Of a stretch of DNA of 64,000 nt, positions 44,010 through 52,108 are shown one piece after another. Under the pieces are notes generated by a model, which saw nothing but the letters and a program-made list of their open reading frames with translations, did not search any database and was not told the origin of the DNA. The stretch is taken from the NCBI RefSeq assembly GCF_900207575.1, contig NZ_OAOQ01000003.1, positions 304,737 through 368,736 on the forward strand. Direction: 5' to 3'. The stretch is from Cereibacter ovatus. GTDB taxonomy: Bacteria > Pseudomonadota > Alphaproteobacteria > Rhodobacterales > Rhodobacteraceae. Position 1 is the first letter of the stretch, and each line of letters begins with the position of its first letter. Made by a program: the position numbers and the translations under genes.

Positions 44010-45017
44010 ATGACCGACGCCCTTTCCCGCCTGCTTCAGGACCGCGACTGGCTTATGGCCGATGGCGCGACCGGGACCAACCTCTTCAACATGGGCCTGT
44101 CCTCGGGCGAGCCGCCGGAATTGTGGAACATCGACCGGCCGGACAATATCCGCACCCTTTACCGCTTCGCGGTCGAGGCCGGGTCGGACATCTTCCTGAC
44201 CAACAGCTTCGGCGGCAATGCGGCGCGGCTGAAGCTGCATGATGCACAGGGCCGGGTGGGCGAGTTGAACCGCGTCGCGGCCGAATTGGGCCGCGAGGTG
44301 GCGGATGCCTCGGGGCGGACGGTGGTCGTCGCGGGCTCGATGGGGCCGACGGGCGAGATCTTCGAGCCGATGGGCACACTGACCCACAAGGTCGCGGTCG
44401 AGATCTTTCACGAACAGGCCGAGGCGTTGAAGGCTGGCGGCGCGGATGTGCTGTGGATCGAGACGATCTCGGCATCCGAGGAATACAAGGCCGCGGCCGA
44501 GGCGGCACGGCTGGCCGGGATGCCCTGGTGCGGCACGATGAGTTTCGACACCGCCGGGCGCACCATGATGGGGCTGACGCCGGGGGCGCTGGTCGATCTG
44601 GTGGGCAAGCTGCCCAACCCGCCACTGGCCTTCGGCGCAAACTGCGGCGTGGGGGCATCCGACCTGCTGCGCACGGTGCTGGGCTTTACCGCGCAGGGGT
44701 CCGAGATTCCGGTGATCGCCAAGGGCAACGCCGGCATCCCGAAATATCACGATGGCCACATCCACTATGATGGCACGCCGGAGCTCATGGCGGAATATGC
44801 CGTGCTGGCGCGCGACGCGGGCGCGCGGATCATCGGCGGCTGCTGCGGGACGATGCCCGAGCATCTGAAGGCGATGCGCGCGGCGCTGGAAAGCCGCCCC
44901 AAGGGGCCGCGGCCCTCGCTTGAGACGATCTCGGAACGGCTGGGCGGGTTTTCCTCGGCGTCGGACGGGTCGGACGATGCCGGGCCCGCGCGCGAGCGGC
45001 GGCGGCGGCGCGGCTGA
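44010..45017 (+). CDS. Homocysteine S-methyltransferase module (split methionine synthase)
   Basis: Zinc-dependent homocysteine methyltransferase of 335 residues. MADGATGTNLFNMGLSSGEP opens the barrel, DIFLTNSFGGNAARL follows, and the zinc cysteines are in GANCGVG near 212 and GGCCGTMPEH near 277. It equals only the first domain of MetH; there is no folate, B12 or activation domain. A separate corrinoid protein lies at 46392. Both together suggest a split B12-dependent methionine synthase, or a betaine:homocysteine enzyme (often annotated bmtB in Rhodobacteraceae). The Arg-rich C-terminus (GPARERRRRRG) is unusual. A strong terminator follows. Confidence 0.88.
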   Translation: MTDALSRLLQDRDWLMADGATGTNLFNMGLSSGEPPELWNIDRPDNIRTLYRFAVEAGSDIFLTNSFGGNAARLKLHDAQGRVGELNRVAAELGREVADASGRTVVVAGSMGPTGEIFEPMGTLTHKVAVEIFHEQAEALKAGGADVLWIETISASEEYKAAAEAARLAGMPWCGTMSFDTAGRTMMGLTPGALVDLVGKLPNPPLAFGANCGVGASDLLRTVLGFTAQGSEIPVIAKGNAGIPKYHDGHIHYDGTPELMAEYAVLARDAGARIIGGCCGTMPEHLKAMRAALESRPKGPRPSLETISERLGGFSSASDGSDDAGPARERRRRRG

Positions 45018-45025
45018 CGAACGCG

Positions 45026-45083
45026 CCGGGGGCGGGGCTGTCTGCCCCTCCCCCGGACCCCCGACCCCGAGGATATTTTTGCC
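45026..45083 (+). terminator. Hairpin plus GGATATTTTT terminator (copy 4)
   Basis: CCGGGGG-C-GGGGC (45026-45038) pairs with GCCCC-T-CCCCCGG (45044-45056) with one mismatch and loop TGTCT; CCCCGAGGATATTTTTGCCAG follows with a T5 run. Clear intrinsic terminator for the homocysteine methyltransferase gene, possibly serving the convergent radical SAM gene as well. Confidence 0.75.
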
Positions 45084-45148
45084 AGCGTGAAACAGCGGGG
45101 CGCGCGCGCGTGTGCAGGGCGGCGGCCGGTCAAGGGATGGTCATGCGG

Positions 45149-46237
45149 TCAGAACAGCGAAAGTTGGTCTCCGATCCGGGGCGGCGGCCGGAACAGGTCG
45201 CAGCGCAGGCGGGGCTGGGGCCGGTCGAGGCCGTGGCGCGCAGTGGCAAGCTGGAAGCGGCGGGCGATCAGGTCGGACCAGATCCCCATGCCGCGCATCC
45301 GGCGGCCGAACGCCGGATCGTAGTCGCGCCCGCCATGGATGTCGCGGATGCGGGCGAGGATCTTGGCGGCGCGGTCGGGGTGGTGATGTTCGACCCAGGC
45401 GCGGAACAGCGGCGCGACCTCAAGCGGCAAGCGCAGCATGATCCAGCTTGCGGCGACAGCGCCGGCGCCGGCCACCGCTTCGAGGATGGGTTCGATCTGA
45501 TGATCGGTCAGCCCCGGGATGACCGGGGCGACCATGGTGCGGACCGGGATGCCGGCATCGGACAGGGTGCGGATCGCCTGAAGCCGGCGGGCGGGGGACG
45601 GGGCGCGCGGTTCGAGTCGGCGTGCAAGGTCGGGATCGAGCGTGGTAATCGAAATGCCGACGCGGAGCAGGCCTTGTGCTGCCATCGGGGCGAGAAGGTC
45701 GAGGTCACGACCGATCAGGGTGCCCTTGGTGGTGATGGCTGTCGGGTGGCGGAAGGCGTGCAGCACTTCGAGCACTTCGCGCATGACGCGGTGCTGGGCC
45801 TCGATCGGTTGGTAGGGGTCGGTGTTCGTGCCAAGCGCGATCGGGGCGACCTTATAGCCTTTCGCGCGCAGTTCCCGGTTCAGCACCGCGCCGATACCGG
45901 GGCGGGCAATCAGGCGGGTTTCGAAATCGAGGCCCGGCGACAGGTTCAGCCAGGCGTGCGAGGGCCGCGCAAAGCAATAGATGCAGCCGTGTTCGCAGCC
46001 CCGGTAAGGGTTCACCGAGCGGTCGAACGGCAGGTCGGGCGAGCGGTTGTAGGCAAGAGCCGAGCGGGGGCGCTCGTGTCGGATCTCGGTCCGCAGCAGG
46101 CGCTCGTCCTCGGGCAGGTGCCAGCCGTCGTCGAACGCCTCGTGGCGCGCGGGTTCGAAGCGGCCGGCCTCGTTCGAGAGGGCGCCGCGGGCGCGGGGTC
46201 TGATCGCGCGGGGCAGGCTGGGATCGCGGGCTGTCAT
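45149..46237 (-). CDS. Radical SAM protein, PA0069/SplB-like family
   Basis: Radical S-adenosylmethionine enzyme of 362 residues. NPYRGCEHGCIYCFARPSH holds the CxxxCxxC cluster ligands near 81-88. It resembles the spore-photoproduct-lyase-like group (COG1533) known as PA0069 family: NRSPDLPFDRSVNPYRGC, LGTNTDPYQPIEAQHRVM and ITTKGTLIGRDLDLL. The reaction is unknown. It is transcribed opposite to its neighbours, splitting the methionine-synthase genes. A perfect GTTC-N7-GTTC sequence, the LexA-box pattern of Rhodobacter, lies 13-27 bp upstream of its ATG, which would fit a DNA-damage role. Confidence 0.85.
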   Translation of the reverse strand: MTARDPSLPRAIRPRARGALSNEAGRFEPARHEAFDDGWHLPEDERLLRTEIRHERPRSALAYNRSPDLPFDRSVNPYRGCEHGCIYCFARPSHAWLNLSPGLDFETRLIARPGIGAVLNRELRAKGYKVAPIALGTNTDPYQPIEAQHRVMREVLEVLHAFRHPTAITTKGTLIGRDLDLLAPMAAQGLLRVGISITTLDPDLARRLEPRAPSPARRLQAIRTLSDAGIPVRTMVAPVIPGLTDHQIEPILEAVAGAGAVAASWIMLRLPLEVAPLFRAWVEHHHPDRAAKILARIRDIHGGRDYDPAFGRRMRGMGIWSDLIARRFQLATARHGLDRPQPRLRCDLFRPPPRIGDQLSLF

Positions 46238-46249
46238 GCGCGAAGATTA

Positions 46250-46264
46250 GAACGAACAGGGAAC
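46250..46264 (-). promoter_or_regulatory. Candidate LexA (SOS) box of the radical SAM gene
   Basis: Plus strand GAAC-GAACAGG-GAAC, that is GTTC-N7-GTTC on the coding strand, the direct-repeat operator reported for LexA of Rhodobacter and relatives. TCTAAT next to it is a possible -10, which would make the leader very short. Confidence 0.45.
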
Positions 46265-46391
46265 TCGCGCCACCGGAAAGCCGCGCCGCGGCCCCGCTGT
46301 CGGCTTTCATCCGCCCGATGTCGCAATTCGATGAGTGCGGCACGGCCTTTGGTCGCATTGAAATTCAAACCCCTGCCCCGAGGAGCCCGCC

Positions 46392-47090
46392 ATGGCTGAC
46401 GACGAAGAGATCATCCTGTCCGAACTGTCTGACGAGGATCTGGTGCTGCAGATGCACGACGACCTGTATGACGGGATGAAGGACGAGATCGAAGAGGCGG
46501 TCAACATCCTGATCGAGCGCGGCTGGACGCCTTACGACATCCTGACCAAGGCGCTGGTGGCGGGGATGACCATCGTCGGCAACGACTTCCGCGACGGCAT
46601 CCTGTTCGTGCCGGAAGTGCTGTTGGCCGCCAATGCGATGAAATCGGGCATGGTGATCCTGAAGCCGCTTCTGGTGGAAACCGGGGCGCCGCGGATGGGC
46701 AAGATGGTGATCGGCACCGTCAAGGGCGACATCCACGACATCGGCAAGAACCTTGTCGCGATGATGATGGAAGGCGCCGGCTTCGAGGTGGTGGATCTGG
46801 GCATCAACAACGCCGTCGAGAAATATCTTGAGGCGCTGGAGACCGAAAAACCCGACATTCTGGGCATGTCGGCGCTGCTGACCACCACGATGCCCTATAT
46901 GAAGGTCGTGATCGACACGCTGAAGGAAAAGGGCATCCGCGACGACTATATCGTGCTGGTGGGGGGCGCGCCGCTGAACGATGAGTTTGGCCGCGCCATT
47001 GGTGCCGATGCCTATTGCCGCGACGCGGCGGTGGCGGTCGAGACCGCGAAGGTTCATGTCGCGCGCCGCCACAACCGGATGAGCGCCTGA
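46392..47090 (+). CDS. Corrinoid (B12-binding) methyl-carrier protein
   Basis: Cobalamin-binding protein of 232 residues. The N-terminal helical cap (about 1-95, DDLYDGMKDEIEEAVNILIE) precedes the Rossmann B12 domain with GDIHDIGKNLVAMMM near 113, where His is the lower cobalt ligand, then SALLTTTMPYMKVVIDTL and VLVGGAPLNDEFGRAIGAD. This is the B12 module of MetH or of corrinoid methyltransferase systems. In Rhodobacteraceae such a protein works with a free homocysteine methyltransferase like the one at 44010. CGAGGAG precedes ATG 46392. The small membrane protein and DUF1638 genes follow. Confidence 0.92.
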   Translation: MADDEEIILSELSDEDLVLQMHDDLYDGMKDEIEEAVNILIERGWTPYDILTKALVAGMTIVGNDFRDGILFVPEVLLAANAMKSGMVILKPLLVETGAPRMGKMVIGTVKGDIHDIGKNLVAMMMEGAGFEVVDLGINNAVEKYLEALETEKPDILGMSALLTTTMPYMKVVIDTLKEKGIRDDYIVLVGGAPLNDEFGRAIGADAYCRDAAVAVETAKVHVARRHNRMSA

Positions 47091-47142
47091 GCCCTTGGCG
47101 GGGGCGGCAGGCATCCTCATCTGTCATGGAAAGGAGCCTGCC

Positions 47143-47298
47143 ATGCCCCCTGCCCTGTTCTTCCTGCTGATCGGAACCGTCATCCTTGCTGCGGGGGCGA
47201 CGGTTTTATTGGTCTCCGGCGCCGGTTGGCCCTTGGGGGCGGTGGCGCTGGTGGCGCTTCTGGCCAGCCTGCTGCTGCGGCTGTGGCGCCGGACATGA
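47143..47298 (+). CDS. Tiny two-helix membrane protein
   Basis: Protein of 51 residues: MPPALFFLLIGTVILAAGAT begins the first helix, and PLGAVALVALLASLLLRLWR the second, ending in Arg-Arg-Thr on the cytoplasmic side by the positive-inside rule. AAGGAG sits seven bases before ATG 47143, a strong ribosome site, and the stop overlaps the DUF1638 start (ATGA). I recognise no family. Its coupling to DUF1638 and position behind the corrinoid gene are the only functional clues. Confidence 0.7.
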   Translation: MPPALFFLLIGTVILAAGATVLLVSGAGWPLGAVALVALLASLLLRLWRRT

Positions 47299-47930
47299 CG
47301 CTGGACGACCGGATTCTGTCTGACGAAGGCTTGGCGCCAAGGGGTGAGGGCCGGCTGAGGCTGATCGCCTGCGGGGCACTGGCCCATGAGATTCTGGCGC
47401 TGAAACGGGCGAACGGCTGGGACCATCTTGACCTGCAATGCCTGCCGGCCAAGCTGCATCTGCGTCCCGAAAAGATCGTGGAAGCGGTCGAGGCCGCGGT
47501 GCGCGCCGCAGGCGGGGCGCAGGTGTTCGTGGTCTATGCCGATTGCGGCACTGGCGGCGCGTTGCAGCAAAAGTGCAAGGAACTGGGCGTCGAGATGGTC
47601 GAAGGCCCGCATTGCTATTCGTTTTTTGAAGGCAACGCCGCTTTCGCCGCCCATGCCGAAGATGAGTTCACTGCCTTTTATCTGACCGATTTCCTTGTCC
47701 GGCAGTTCGATGCCTTTGTCTGGCGGCCCATGGGGTTGGACCGGCACCCGGAGCTGCGAGACATGTATTTCGGCCATTACACCAAGCTGGTCTATCAGGC
47801 GCAGACCGAAGACCCCGCGCTGGATGCCAAGGCGCAGGACTGCGCCGCGCGGCTGGGCCTTGCCTATGAGCGGCGCTTTACCGGCTATGGCGATCTGACC
47901 GACGCGCTGCGGACCGCGGCCGGATCCTGA
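47295..47930 (+). CDS. DUF1638 protein linked to corrinoid methyltransfer
   Basis: Soluble protein of 211 residues recognised as DUF1638. RLIACGALAHEILALKR, VFVVYADCGTGGALQQKC and VEGPHCYSFFEGN hold cysteines and a histidine that look conserved and could bind metal; TAFYLTDFLVRQFDAFVWRP and MYFGHYTKLVYQAQT follow. The family is known to cluster with corrinoid proteins in methylotrophic archaea and Rhodobacteraceae. It starts in the stop of the tiny membrane gene. Function unproven; a part in B12-dependent methyl transfer is inferred from location. Confidence 0.8.
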   Translation: MTLDDRILSDEGLAPRGEGRLRLIACGALAHEILALKRANGWDHLDLQCLPAKLHLRPEKIVEAVEAAVRAAGGAQVFVVYADCGTGGALQQKCKELGVEMVEGPHCYSFFEGNAAFAAHAEDEFTAFYLTDFLVRQFDAFVWRPMGLDRHPELRDMYFGHYTKLVYQAQTEDPALDAKAQDCAARLGLAYERRFTGYGDLTDALRTAAGS

Positions 47931-48071
47931 CCATGTTCGACAGGTGAAAGACGCGGGGTACCCGGGGCCCCGATTTCGGGCTTTCCTGTTGCAAGTCTTC
48001 AAGCCACACCTGCGGGTCTTTCGCAGCGGATCGGCTTGGCATAGGGTCTTCGCGCGTTATCGGAGGGGATC

Positions 48072-49445
48072 ATGGGTATCGATGCGGCGCTTTTGGAACT
48101 TGAAACCCTGCTGGGGGACCGGCTGTCGCGCGCTAAAGCCGTTCGCGACCAGCACGCCCAAAGCGAGACGCATCTGCACGCAGGCCCGCCGGATGCGGTG
48201 GCCTTTCCCCGCACCCCCATCGAAGTGTCGGACATCGCTTCGATCTGCGCCCGTCATGGCGTGCCGATGGTGGGATGGGGGGCCGGAACCTCGCTTGAAG
48301 GCCATGCGCTGGCGCTGCATGGCGGCGTTACCATCGACTTTTCCCATATGGATCAGGTTCTTGAAATCCGCCCCGAGGATATGATCGTCCGCGTTCAGCC
48401 CGGCATCACCCGCGAGGCGCTGAATACCGCGCTGCGCGACACCGGTCTGTTCTTCCCCGTCGATCCCGGCGCCAATGCCTCGATCGGGGGGATGGCGGCC
48501 ACCCGCGCCTCGGGCACCACCGCGGTGCGCTATGGCACGATGCGCGACAATGTTCTGGCGCTTGAGGTGGTTCTGGCCGACGGGCGGGTGATCCGCACCG
48601 GCACAGCGGCGCCGAAATCGGCGGCCGGATACGACCTGACGGCGCTGTTCGTGGGATCAGAGGGCACGCTGGGCCTGATCACGGAACTGACCTTGCGGCT
48701 GCATGGCCAGCCCGAGGCGGTCTCGGCCGCGGTCTGCGCCTTTCCCGACATGGGCGCGGCGGTCAATTGCGTGATCGAGACCATCCAGCACGGCATCCCG
48801 ATGGCCCGGATCGAGTTTCTTGACGCCGCCTCGGTCGCGGCCTGCAATGCCTTTGCCCAGATGGCGATGCCGCTTCAACCGCATCTGCTGATCGAGTTTC
48901 ATGGCACCGAAGCCGGCGTTGCGGAACAGGCCGAACGCTTTGGCGAGATCGCGGCCGAACATGGCAGCGCGGGTTTCCAGTGGGCGGCGCGGACCGAGGA
49001 TCGGGCCCGGCTGTGGAAGATGCGCCACGCGGCCTATCGCGCCTGTCTGGCCTCGCGCCCCGGCTGTCAGGGCTGGGTGACGGATGTCTGCGTGCCGATC
49101 TCGCGCTTGGCCGAAGCGGTCGAGGAAACGCAGGCCGATCTGGCGCAAAGCCCGGTGCCGGGGCCGATTCTGGGCCATGTCGGCGATGGCAATTTCCATG
49201 CGATCCTGCTGGTCGATCCCGAAAACCCGGCCGAGCTGGCCGAGGCGAAGCGGCTGTCGGGCCGGATGGCCGACCGCGCGCTGCGCCTTGGCGGTACGGT
49301 CACCGGCGAACATGGCATCGGCTTTGGCAAGCTGGGCTATATGCAGGCCGAACATGGCGAAGGCTGGGCCGTGATGGCTGGCATCAAACGCGCGCTTGAC
49401 CCGATGGGGCTGATGAACCCCGGCAAGCTGGTGCGCCCGTCGTAA
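48072..49445 (+). CDS. FAD-binding oxidase, D-lactate/glycolate dehydrogenase type
   Basis: FAD-linked 2-hydroxy-acid dehydrogenase of 457 residues (DLD/GlcD family), passing electrons to a quinone or cytochrome. The N-terminal PCMH FAD domain has PMVGWGAGTSLEGHALALHG, VDPGANASIGGMAATRASGT and VGSEGTLGLITELTLRL; the C-terminal FAD-oxidase cap ends with GGTVTGEHGIGFGK near 411 and LDPMGLMNPGKLV. D-lactate dehydrogenase (cytochrome) is the nearest type because GlcE and GlcF partners are absent. ATG 48072 follows GGAGG. It converges on recN. No direct link to the methionine genes before it. Confidence 0.88.
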   Translation: MGIDAALLELETLLGDRLSRAKAVRDQHAQSETHLHAGPPDAVAFPRTPIEVSDIASICARHGVPMVGWGAGTSLEGHALALHGGVTIDFSHMDQVLEIRPEDMIVRVQPGITREALNTALRDTGLFFPVDPGANASIGGMAATRASGTTAVRYGTMRDNVLALEVVLADGRVIRTGTAAPKSAAGYDLTALFVGSEGTLGLITELTLRLHGQPEAVSAAVCAFPDMGAAVNCVIETIQHGIPMARIEFLDAASVAACNAFAQMAMPLQPHLLIEFHGTEAGVAEQAERFGEIAAEHGSAGFQWAARTEDRARLWKMRHAAYRACLASRPGCQGWVTDVCVPISRLAEAVEETQADLAQSPVPGPILGHVGDGNFHAILLVDPENPAELAEAKRLSGRMADRALRLGGTVTGEHGIGFGKLGYMQAEHGEGWAVMAGIKRALDPMGLMNPGKLVRPS

Positions 49446-49481
49446 GACCGCCCGGATCACGCGGGCCGGCGGCAGCCGGGG

Positions 49482-51122
49482 CTAGTCCAGCAGCGCCCGC
49501 GCCGCCTGCCGGGCGGCTTCGGTGATCGTGTCGCCGGCCAGCATCCGGGCGATTTCCTCGACCCGTTCGGGCGCAGCAAGCGGCGTCACGGTCGAGGTGG
49601 TCATGCCCGCCGCCACCCGCTTTTCCACCCGCCAGTGATGGCCACCCAACGCCGCCACCTGCGGCGAATGGGTCACGACCAGAACCTGCCCCCCCTCGGC
49701 CAGCGCCTTCAGGCGGCGGCCCACGGCATCGGCGGTGGCACCGCCCACGCCGCGGTCGATCTCGTCGAAAATCAGCGTCAGGCCGGGGTCGTCGCCGGTC
49801 AGACAGACCTTCAGCGCCAGCAGGAACCGCGAGAGTTCCCCCCCCGAGGCGATGCGATTCAGCGGCCCCGACGGCGCGCCGGGGTTGGTGGCCACGGTGA
49901 AAGCCACGGCATCGGTGCCTTCGGGACCGGGCTCGGCTTCGGACAGTTCGGTGCGAAACACCGCGCGTTCCATCTTCAAGGGCGCCAGTTCCGCCGCCAT
50001 CGCCGCATCGAGCCGCCCTGCCGCCGCACGCCGGGCCGCCGACAGCGCCGCGGCTTCGGCCTGCCACGCGGCCTCGGCCTCGGTCACCGCGACATGCAGC
50101 TTGCCGATCTGGCGGGTGCCGCCGTCCAGCGCCGCCAGCCGCGCCCGCAGATCGCCGGCGAACGAGCCAAGCTCATCCGGCAGCACCGAATGTTTCCGCG
50201 CCAAGGCCCGGATCGCGAACAGCCGTTCCTCGATCGCCTCAAGTTCGCGCGGATCGAAATCGAGATCGGCCAAACAAGCCGCCACGCCGTCCTGCGCCTC
50301 GCCCAGTTCGATCAGCGCGCGCGACAGCGACGACAGCGGCGCCTCGAGCCGGCCGCCGGCGCGGTCCGAGGCCGCTTCCAGCCAGCGCAGCGCGTCCACC
50401 ATCAGGTTTTCGGCGCCTTCGGCCGACAGTGCGCGATGGGCGCGGGCGATGTCGTCGCGGATGCGCTCGGCGCCCTGCATGTCGCGGCGGCGGGTGTCCA
50501 GCGTGGCCTCTTCACCGGGCTGCGGGTCCAGCTTGTCAAGCTCGGCCACCGCATGGCGCAGGAAATCCTCTTCGGCGCGGACGGCGGCCAGCGCCGCTTC
50601 GGCCGCAGCCAGTGCCCGCCGCGCCGCCCCCAGCGCGGCCCAGGCGCGGCGGCATGCCGACAGATCCAGCCCGGCAAACGCATCCAGCATCTGACGATGG
50701 CCGCGCGGGTTCAGCAGGCCGCGGTCATCGTGCTGGCCATGCAGTTCCACCAGCGTATCCGACAGCCCGCGCAACACCTCGCCCGACACGCGGCGGTCAT
50801 TGACCCACGCCGTCTTGCGACCATCCGAGAAATTCACCCGGCGCAGGATCAGCTCGTCCTCGGCCTCGATCCCGGCATCTTCCAGCACCGCGCGGGCGGC
50901 ATGGCCGGGGGGCAGGTCGAACACGGCGATCACCTCGCCCTTGTCGGCCCCCGCGCGCACCAGTTCCGCACGCCCGCGCCAGCCCAGCACGAAGCCCAGC
51001 GAATCAAGCAGGATCGACTTGCCCGCCCCGGTTTCGCCGGTCAGCACGTTCAACCCCGGCTGGAACGTCAGCGACAGCCGATCGATGATCAGCATGTCGC
51101 GGATATCAAGCGTGCGCAGCAT
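49482..51122 (-). CDS. recN: DNA repair protein RecN
   Basis: SMC-like ATPase of 546 residues that acts in double-strand break repair. MLRTLDIRDMLIIDRLSLTF starts the N-terminal ATPase half with Walker A TGETGAGKSILLD near 29. Two coiled-coil arms (about 150-330) are rich in Ala, Glu and Arg. The C-terminal half has RIASGGELSRFLLALKVCL as ABC signature and LTLIFDEIDRGVGG as Walker B. It follows bamD with about 30 bp between. No LexA box is seen before it. Confidence 0.95.
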   Translation of the reverse strand: MLRTLDIRDMLIIDRLSLTFQPGLNVLTGETGAGKSILLDSLGFVLGWRGRAELVRAGADKGEVIAVFDLPPGHAARAVLEDAGIEAEDELILRRVNFSDGRKTAWVNDRRVSGEVLRGLSDTLVELHGQHDDRGLLNPRGHRQMLDAFAGLDLSACRRAWAALGAARRALAAAEAALAAVRAEEDFLRHAVAELDKLDPQPGEEATLDTRRRDMQGAERIRDDIARAHRALSAEGAENLMVDALRWLEAASDRAGGRLEAPLSSLSRALIELGEAQDGVAACLADLDFDPRELEAIEERLFAIRALARKHSVLPDELGSFAGDLRARLAALDGGTRQIGKLHVAVTEAEAAWQAEAAALSAARRAAAGRLDAAMAAELAPLKMERAVFRTELSEAEPGPEGTDAVAFTVATNPGAPSGPLNRIASGGELSRFLLALKVCLTGDDPGLTLIFDEIDRGVGGATADAVGRRLKALAEGGQVLVVTHSPQVAALGGHHWRVEKRVAAGMTTSTVTPLAAPERVEEIARMLAGDTITEAARQAARALLD

Positions 51123-51152
51123 CGCCCTGCCCCGTCCGGTGGTTGGGCCGTG

Positions 51153-51989
51153 TCAGAGCCACTCGCCGCGGATCATCTGGCGATAGACCTTCGACAGCCA
51201 GTTGTCGCCTTTGGCTTCCATCGTCAGACCACGCCCGGCGAGCAGCTTGTAGCTGTCTTCGTAGAACGGGCTGGACCGGAAGTTGTGCCCAAGGATCGCC
51301 CCCGCCGTCTGCGCCTCGTTGGTCAGGCCCAGCGCAAGATAGGATTCCACCAGCCGGTGCAGCGCCTCGGCGGTGTGGGTCGTGGTCTGGAAGTCCTGCA
51401 CCACAGTGCGGAAGCGATTGATTGCCGACGGGTAATGGCCGCGCTTCAGGTAATAGCGGCCGATCTCCATCTCTTTGGCGGCAAGATGGTCGAATGCCAG
51501 ATCGAATTTCAACACCGCCGACTGCGCGTATTCGCTTTCCGGGTAGGTCTCGATCACGGTGCGCAGCGCCTGCAACGCCTGGAAGGTCAGGCCCTGATCG
51601 CGGCCGACCTCGTCGATCTGGTCGTAATAGGACAGCGCCAGCAGATATTGCGCATAGGCCGCATCCTCGTCCGCCGGATAGAAATCCAGGAACCGCTGCG
51701 CGGCGCCGCGCGCTTCTTCGTATTTGCGGGCCTGATGATAGCTGTAGGCCTGCATGATCAGCGACCGCTTCGCCCATTCGGTATAGGGGTAAAGCCGCTC
51801 GACCTCTGAGAAGTAGCGGATTGCCCGGTCGGGCTTGGTCTGCGCCTCAAGCTCGTATTCGCCGCGCTTGTAGATTTCCTCGGCGGTGAGATTTTCAAGC
51901 GGCGGTTCCTTGTTGCTGCCGCCGCCACAACTGGAAACCAGCACGACGCACAGGGCCATGCCGAGCAACCGCGCGCCAGACGTCACCAT
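51153..51989 (-). CDS. bamD: Outer-membrane assembly lipoprotein BamD
   Basis: Lipoprotein subunit of the BAM complex that inserts beta-barrel proteins into the outer membrane. It has 278 residues. The signal peptide MVTSGARLLGMALCVVLVSS ends at a lipobox with the lipidated Cys21. Five TPR-like repeats follow, for example AEEIYKRGEYELEAQTKPDR, SYHQARKYEEARGAAQRFLD and HYPSAINRFRTVVQDFQTTT. ATG 51989 has AGAGGTAAG upstream; an in-frame ATG at 52025 would extend the signal peptide by 12 residues. It sits between lpxC and recN. Confidence 0.94.
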   Translation of the reverse strand: MVTSGARLLGMALCVVLVSSCGGGSNKEPPLENLTAEEIYKRGEYELEAQTKPDRAIRYFSEVERLYPYTEWAKRSLIMQAYSYHQARKYEEARGAAQRFLDFYPADEDAAYAQYLLALSYYDQIDEVGRDQGLTFQALQALRTVIETYPESEYAQSAVLKFDLAFDHLAAKEMEIGRYYLKRGHYPSAINRFRTVVQDFQTTTHTAEALHRLVESYLALGLTNEAQTAGAILGHNFRSSPFYEDSYKLLAGRGLTMEAKGDNWLSKVYRQMIRGEWL

Positions 51990-52108
51990 GTTCCGCTTAC
52001 CTCTGCCCTCTGTCGCCACCATCACCCGAAGGTCGGGCGGCGGCTGTTTGCCCGGTCCTAGCACAGAAAAATCCGGGGCGCAAAACGCCTTTGCGGGTTC
52101 CGGCCGGA

